From contig JAHHTR010000037.1 in NCBI GenBank assembly GCA_020024515.1, forward strand, positions 1 to 18,039: 18,039 nt of DNA, in the 5' to 3' direction. Source of the DNA: Angelakisella sp. (lineage in GTDB: Bacteria; Bacillota; Clostridia; Oscillospirales; Ruminococcaceae). The notes below the pieces were generated by a model. It was not told where the DNA came from and searched no databases. It was given only the letters and a program-made list of their open reading frames with translations. This document shows positions 14,723 to 18,039 of this stretch, in pieces. The position numbers and the translations under genes are program-made. Within the stretch, counting starts at the first letter, position 1. Every line of letters starts with the position of its first letter.

Positions 14723-17700
14723 GATTCAAATTTATCTGCAAGAAGTTTATAAACTTGGTTAACTTCCATTGGACGATAGTAAAGATATCCTTGTATCATA
14801 TCACAGCCTGCTTCTTTGACAAGTTCATTCTGGAATTCTGTTTCTACACCTTCCATACATACTTTTTTGCCAAATTGATGACAGGCATATACAATACTTG
14901 TGATAAAATTGTTTTTTTCGAAAGAATCACTCATTTCCAAAAGCAGTGAACGATCCAGTTTAATAATACTTGATGGATATTGTAAAAGAACTCGAAGAGA
15001 AGAATAACCACTGCCAAAATCATCTAAGGCTATTTTGATATTCATATTTTCGCAAGCTTTTACGAAATTAAGAAGTTTTTCGGGTTGTTCGTCCATACAA
15101 CTTTCTGTCATTTCCACAACAATGTGCTTTCCGTCTAAATTGTATTTTTCCAGTGCTTGTTTCATAAAATCTATAAATCCTTCATCGTTAAGTTGTTGCA
15201 AGCTGGCATTTACAGTTAGATAGAAATCGGGACAATATGATAATATTCGTACGCAAGAACGAACAGCTTGTTCAAATACCCAACGTCCTATTAAATGAAT
15301 CATATTTTCTTTTTCGATAATAGGAATAAATACAGCGGGTGAAATCTCTTTACCTTCAAATCTCCAACGCAGTAGAGTTTCTCCCCCAACAGGATTGTTG
15401 TCAACAGTAGAAACGACAGGTTGAATAACAATACGGAAGTTTTCCATATTATTTAAGATATCTTGAATTAAACGTAATTCCATATTAGATAAATTTTGAA
15501 TTTTTTGAATATCCCCATTGGAATTATCAATATATAATTGTTTTGGCTCTTGTTTTGCCAGTTTGATGAGAGCAAGAATATTCTCAACGAAATCTTGAAT
15601 TGATTCGCCCTCCTGAGGATAGCTTAGTAATGCAAATGAGCAAGGATATTGAAGGGATACACCCATTCTTTGATAACAATCTTCGATAATTTCTTTAATT
15701 TGAAGAATAATTGCTTTTGTTTCATCAAGTGGTCTGGAATCTATTAATGCGAGACAACGCATACCGCTCAAACGATAAAAGGTAACTTTGCCGGAAAGGT
15801 TCGCATATAAGTTTTGGCAAATTTGATGTATTAGGTTATCTCCATAGTTGCGTCCGTGATTATTATTTATTTGTGTGATGTTGTTTAGTGAAAATCCTAT
15901 TGCTTGAAATTTTCGGTTGTTTTCTTTTGAATGTTTTAAGTGCTTTATTAAAACAGTTTCTGTTGGAAAGTTTGTTAGTGAATCCACAATAAAGTCTGTA
16001 TCTTGATGTGTAACTCGTCCGGCAAAAAATAATGGCTTAGTTTTATCTTCGTTCCATTTAATTTTTCCATAGCAACGTACCCATATATAGTTTCCTTGTG
16101 TATCTAAAATAGGATATCTAAGATCATGGTAGCTTTGCTTTTGGTCTAAAATATTATTAATGTCACTCCAAAATCTGTTGAGTAGATGTGAATCTTCGAT
16201 ACGAGCTGACCACTTATTTATAAAATCCGATATAATATTACTTTTGAAGCCAAATTTTTCACGCATATTGTCGGAAATATAAAATAAATTTTTTTGAATA
16301 TCGCCAAAGAATAAGTAGCTTGTTTCATTATCGTCACTGAGCGTTGAAAACAAAAATGAAATATCAAAGTAGGTATTCGATAAAAACTTTTGGAGCTTCT
16401 GTTCAGATTGCATTATAAATATATTTGAAATATTATTACGCTCTTTTGAATCTTCTAACATTGTTTTTAGATTTTTATAATAAATTTCCTTTTCTTCATA
16501 CATTAGCATATCAGCTTTATGCATTATTTCTTCTGTGTCTATTGGTAAAGTATTAGACCATGAATATCCGATTGATATTTGACAATCGCTTTGCATAATT
16601 GCCAAGCGTAAGTTATCTATATCTTTTTCGATTTTTTCTTTTTCTACATTATAGTAGAGGGCTACAAATTCATCTCCACCTATACGATATATAAGTTTTG
16701 TATCCAATGTTTTTTCAAGAATATGATAACATTCTTGAATGAGTTTATTTCCCGATAAATGCCCTTGAGTATCATTTGTCTCTTTTAAACCGTTAATATC
16801 ACAGTAGACAGCTCCAAAAGAAAAGAAATTTTTTGTTTCCAGGTTGTGTTCAACCATAGCATTACGGTTATATGCTCCTGTAAGTGAGTCTCGATAACTC
16901 ATCTCATTAAATCGCTTATACAAATTACGCCTTTTAAACTGTACTCCTATGGAACCACTCAAAGTAGTCAATACTTTTTCTAGCAGTATAAAACTATTTC
17001 TTTCGGGATTATCTATACCTATAAACCCTTTTAATAAACCATCTCCAAAAATAGGAGCAACACATAAAGATTTTATTTCTTGTGGGTGTAAAAGTGAATA
17101 GGTAGATGGATAAATTGTACGTATATCTTCTAAATCAGCTATTATAACAGATTGTTTTTGTTCAAACCTATCCATCCAATAGCCAATATCGGAATTTGGT
17201 ATTTTTTGAAGAATATCTTTTTGCGGTAATATTTTTGAATTGCACCACTCATAAGTATTACTGGCGGTTTGATTACTGTAAAATTCAAAAATATAAACTC
17301 GGTCACTGTTAAATACCTTACCTAAATATGCCAAAAGCATATCAATAGATTCTTCCGGATCCGGTGTAGCAAAAAAGCATTGAAGACATTTATTTAAAAT
17401 GGCTTCAATGTGAGTATAAAAATATGTAGTTTGCACTATATCATTTTCACTTGCTTTTATTGCTATTTGAATATGATATTTACTGTTATTGTAAAAAAAC
17501 ATTTTGTCTTTGATAACAAATTTTTGCTTTAAGACAGGATTTTCATGAATCCATGTGAAAAATTTTTCTGTTCGCAGTTCGTTATTATTACAAAATGGAC
17601 AGGGGCTATTTCTTTTTTGTAATACTTCATAGCACTTTTTACCTTTATATGATTCGTTATTTAGAAAACCGAGATTTTCACGTAAATGTCGATTTAAATA

Positions 17701-17778
17701 AATCAATTCATGGGTTTCAATATCTGATACATATACCATTTCATCAAGTTCTTCAAAAAAATTAAATAATGTCTTCAA
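14719..17778 (-). CDS. PAS-GAF-GGDEF-PAS-GGDEF(degenerate)-EAL cyclic-di-GMP protein
   Basis: A 1,019-residue soluble signalling protein with no membrane segment seen. A PAS-like domain (about 1-125, with CPFC at 60-63) is followed by a GAF-like domain (about 130-285) and GGDEF domain 1 with intact GGDEF at 367-371, predicted to make cyclic di-GMP; I see no RxxD inhibitory site before it. A second PAS (about 485-590, YISDNMREKFGF) leads to GGDEF domain 2, whose signature is replaced by SGMRC (671-675), so it is likely inactive. The C-terminal EAL domain (about 775-1015) has ETL at 800-802, N857, E889, D919-D920, K940, E976 and Q996, so the hydrolase residues are intact. Start is TTG at 17778, supported by GAGGA 7 nt upstream. 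It converges on the transporter operon and seems monocistronic. Net direction of activity cannot be told. Confidence 0.93.
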   Translation of the reverse strand: MKTLFNFFEELDEMVYVSDIETHELIYLNRHLRENLGFLNNESYKGKKCYEVLQKRNSPCPFCNNNELRTEKFFTWIHENPVLKQKFVIKDKMFFYNNSKYHIQIAIKASENDIVQTTYFYTHIEAILNKCLQCFFATPDPEESIDMLLAYLGKVFNSDRVYIFEFYSNQTASNTYEWCNSKILPQKDILQKIPNSDIGYWMDRFEQKQSVIIADLEDIRTIYPSTYSLLHPQEIKSLCVAPIFGDGLLKGFIGIDNPERNSFILLEKVLTTLSGSIGVQFKRRNLYKRFNEMSYRDSLTGAYNRNAMVEHNLETKNFFSFGAVYCDINGLKETNDTQGHLSGNKLIQECYHILEKTLDTKLIYRIGGDEFVALYYNVEKEKIEKDIDNLRLAIMQSDCQISIGYSWSNTLPIDTEEIMHKADMLMYEEKEIYYKNLKTMLEDSKERNNISNIFIMQSEQKLQKFLSNTYFDISFLFSTLSDDNETSYLFFGDIQKNLFYISDNMREKFGFKSNIISDFINKWSARIEDSHLLNRFWSDINNILDQKQSYHDLRYPILDTQGNYIWVRCYGKIKWNEDKTKPLFFAGRVTHQDTDFIVDSLTNFPTETVLIKHLKHSKENNRKFQAIGFSLNNITQINNNHGRNYGDNLIHQICQNLYANLSGKVTFYRLSGMRCLALIDSRPLDETKAIILQIKEIIEDCYQRMGVSLQYPCSFALLSYPQEGESIQDFVENILALIKLAKQEPKQLYIDNSNGDIQKIQNLSNMELRLIQDILNNMENFRIVIQPVVSTVDNNPVGGETLLRWRFEGKEISPAVFIPIIEKENMIHLIGRWVFEQAVRSCVRILSYCPDFYLTVNASLQQLNDEGFIDFMKQALEKYNLDGKHIVVEMTESCMDEQPEKLLNFVKACENMNIKIALDDFGSGYSSLRVLLQYPSSIIKLDRSLLLEMSDSFEKNNFITSIVYACHQFGKKVCMEGVETEFQNELVKEAGCDMIQGYLYYRPMEVNQVYKLLADKFES

Positions 17779-17785
17779 ACATTTT

Positions 17786-17790
17786 TCCTC
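17786..17790 (-). promoter_or_regulatory. Ribosome site selecting a TTG start over an out-of-frame ATG
   Basis: GAGGA (minus strand) is 7 nt from the TTG at 17778-17776 but only 3 nt from an ATG at 17782-17780. That ATG would open a six-codon frame (MFEDII, then stop) overlapping the start of the large gene. Confidence 0.6.
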
Positions 17791-17843
17791 ACTTTTATAT
17801 ATTTATATTTAGTATACACTTTAATTGAGATTGAATTATATAG

Positions 17844-17858
17844 ATAAAACTGTTTTAT
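17844..17858. repeat. 15-bp palindrome upstream of the c-di-GMP gene
   Basis: ATAAAAC-T-GTTTTAT is a perfect odd palindrome about 70 bp upstream of the TTG start, in a position suited to an operator. I could not identify a convincing promoter here; TATACT (minus strand, 17811-17816) is a possible -10 without a -35. Confidence 0.4.
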
Positions 17859-17862
17859 TTTA

Positions 17863-17897
17863 ATATATAAATAATTACGATGCAATTATTTATATAT
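17863..17897. repeat. 14-bp perfect inverted repeat upstream of the c-di-GMP gene
   Basis: ATATATAAATAATT (17863-17876) and its reverse complement (17884-17897) flank the 7-nt loop ACGATGC. It is entirely A/T in the stem. From here to the right edge (18039) I see no gene or other signal. Confidence 0.6.
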
Positions 17898-18039
17898 AGC
17901 ATTGGAATTTTATAATTTAAATCAATATGACTTTAAGATAGTATAACATATTCGTAATTTTTTTGCAATACGCTTTTATTGATTTGGATTTTTGCACTAA
18001 AAAAATTAAAAATAAAATTGATATTTTTGGAAAGATAGT

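Overview
The window is AT-rich DNA, roughly 70% A+T by eye. The class B sortase, the three predicted lipoproteins (a lyase, the sortase and a solute-binding protein), the strong GGAGG-type ribosome sites and the LicC-like cytidylyltransferase all suggest a low-GC Gram-positive bacterium, most likely a host-associated member of the Clostridia. I cannot name a genus. I see no tRNA, rRNA, CRISPR array, transposase or phage gene.

Left arm, minus strand (1-6666): a tandem array of polysaccharide lyase family 8 (PL8) genes, read from right to left. The promoter-proximal gene (4018-6552) encodes a complete lyase with a lipoprotein signal peptide. The second gene (1608-3980) has the same catalytic fold but no signal peptide. 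A third copy (1-1570) is identical to the second at the nucleotide level and runs off the window. The unit repeats every 2,410 bp, and 2,024 bp of it is letter-for-letter identical. The array has a near-consensus promoter with a pair of 21-bp-spaced direct repeats just upstream, as expected for an activated carbohydrate-utilisation operon. A separate minus-strand GH13 amylase-type gene (7069-8379) lies upstream with its own promoter and a possible terminator.

Middle, plus strand (8558-14658): a class B sortase anchored as a lipoprotein; a winged-helix/LicC-type cytidylyltransferase fusion with a consensus promoter, a 16-bp tandem duplication at its stop codon and a strong terminator; then a three-gene ABC importer operon (binding lipoprotein, ATPase, fused double permease) of the iron/2-aminoethylphosphonate/organophosphate class. 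The binding protein lacks the tyrosine pair expected of Fe(III) binders. This makes a phosphonate- or phosphate-type ligand more likely and gives a speculative link to the neighbouring cytidylyltransferase.

Right arm, minus strand (14719-17778): a 1,019-residue PAS-GAF-GGDEF-PAS-degenerate GGDEF-EAL protein for cyclic-di-GMP turnover. It starts at TTG and converges on the transporter operon across a bidirectional terminator. Two AT-rich inverted repeats sit in its upstream region.

Themes: degradation of acidic polysaccharide (PL8) and alpha-glucan (GH13), surface-protein anchoring, surface-phosphate decoration or uptake, and c-di-GMP signalling. Only the transporter genes and the PL8 array look like operons. 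The most notable signal is the PL8 array itself, with its exact repeats, loss of the export signal and shared 3' ends. The window's first 55 bases match the end of a repeat shared by the copies, so the left edge is probably an assembly break and the true copy number is unknown.
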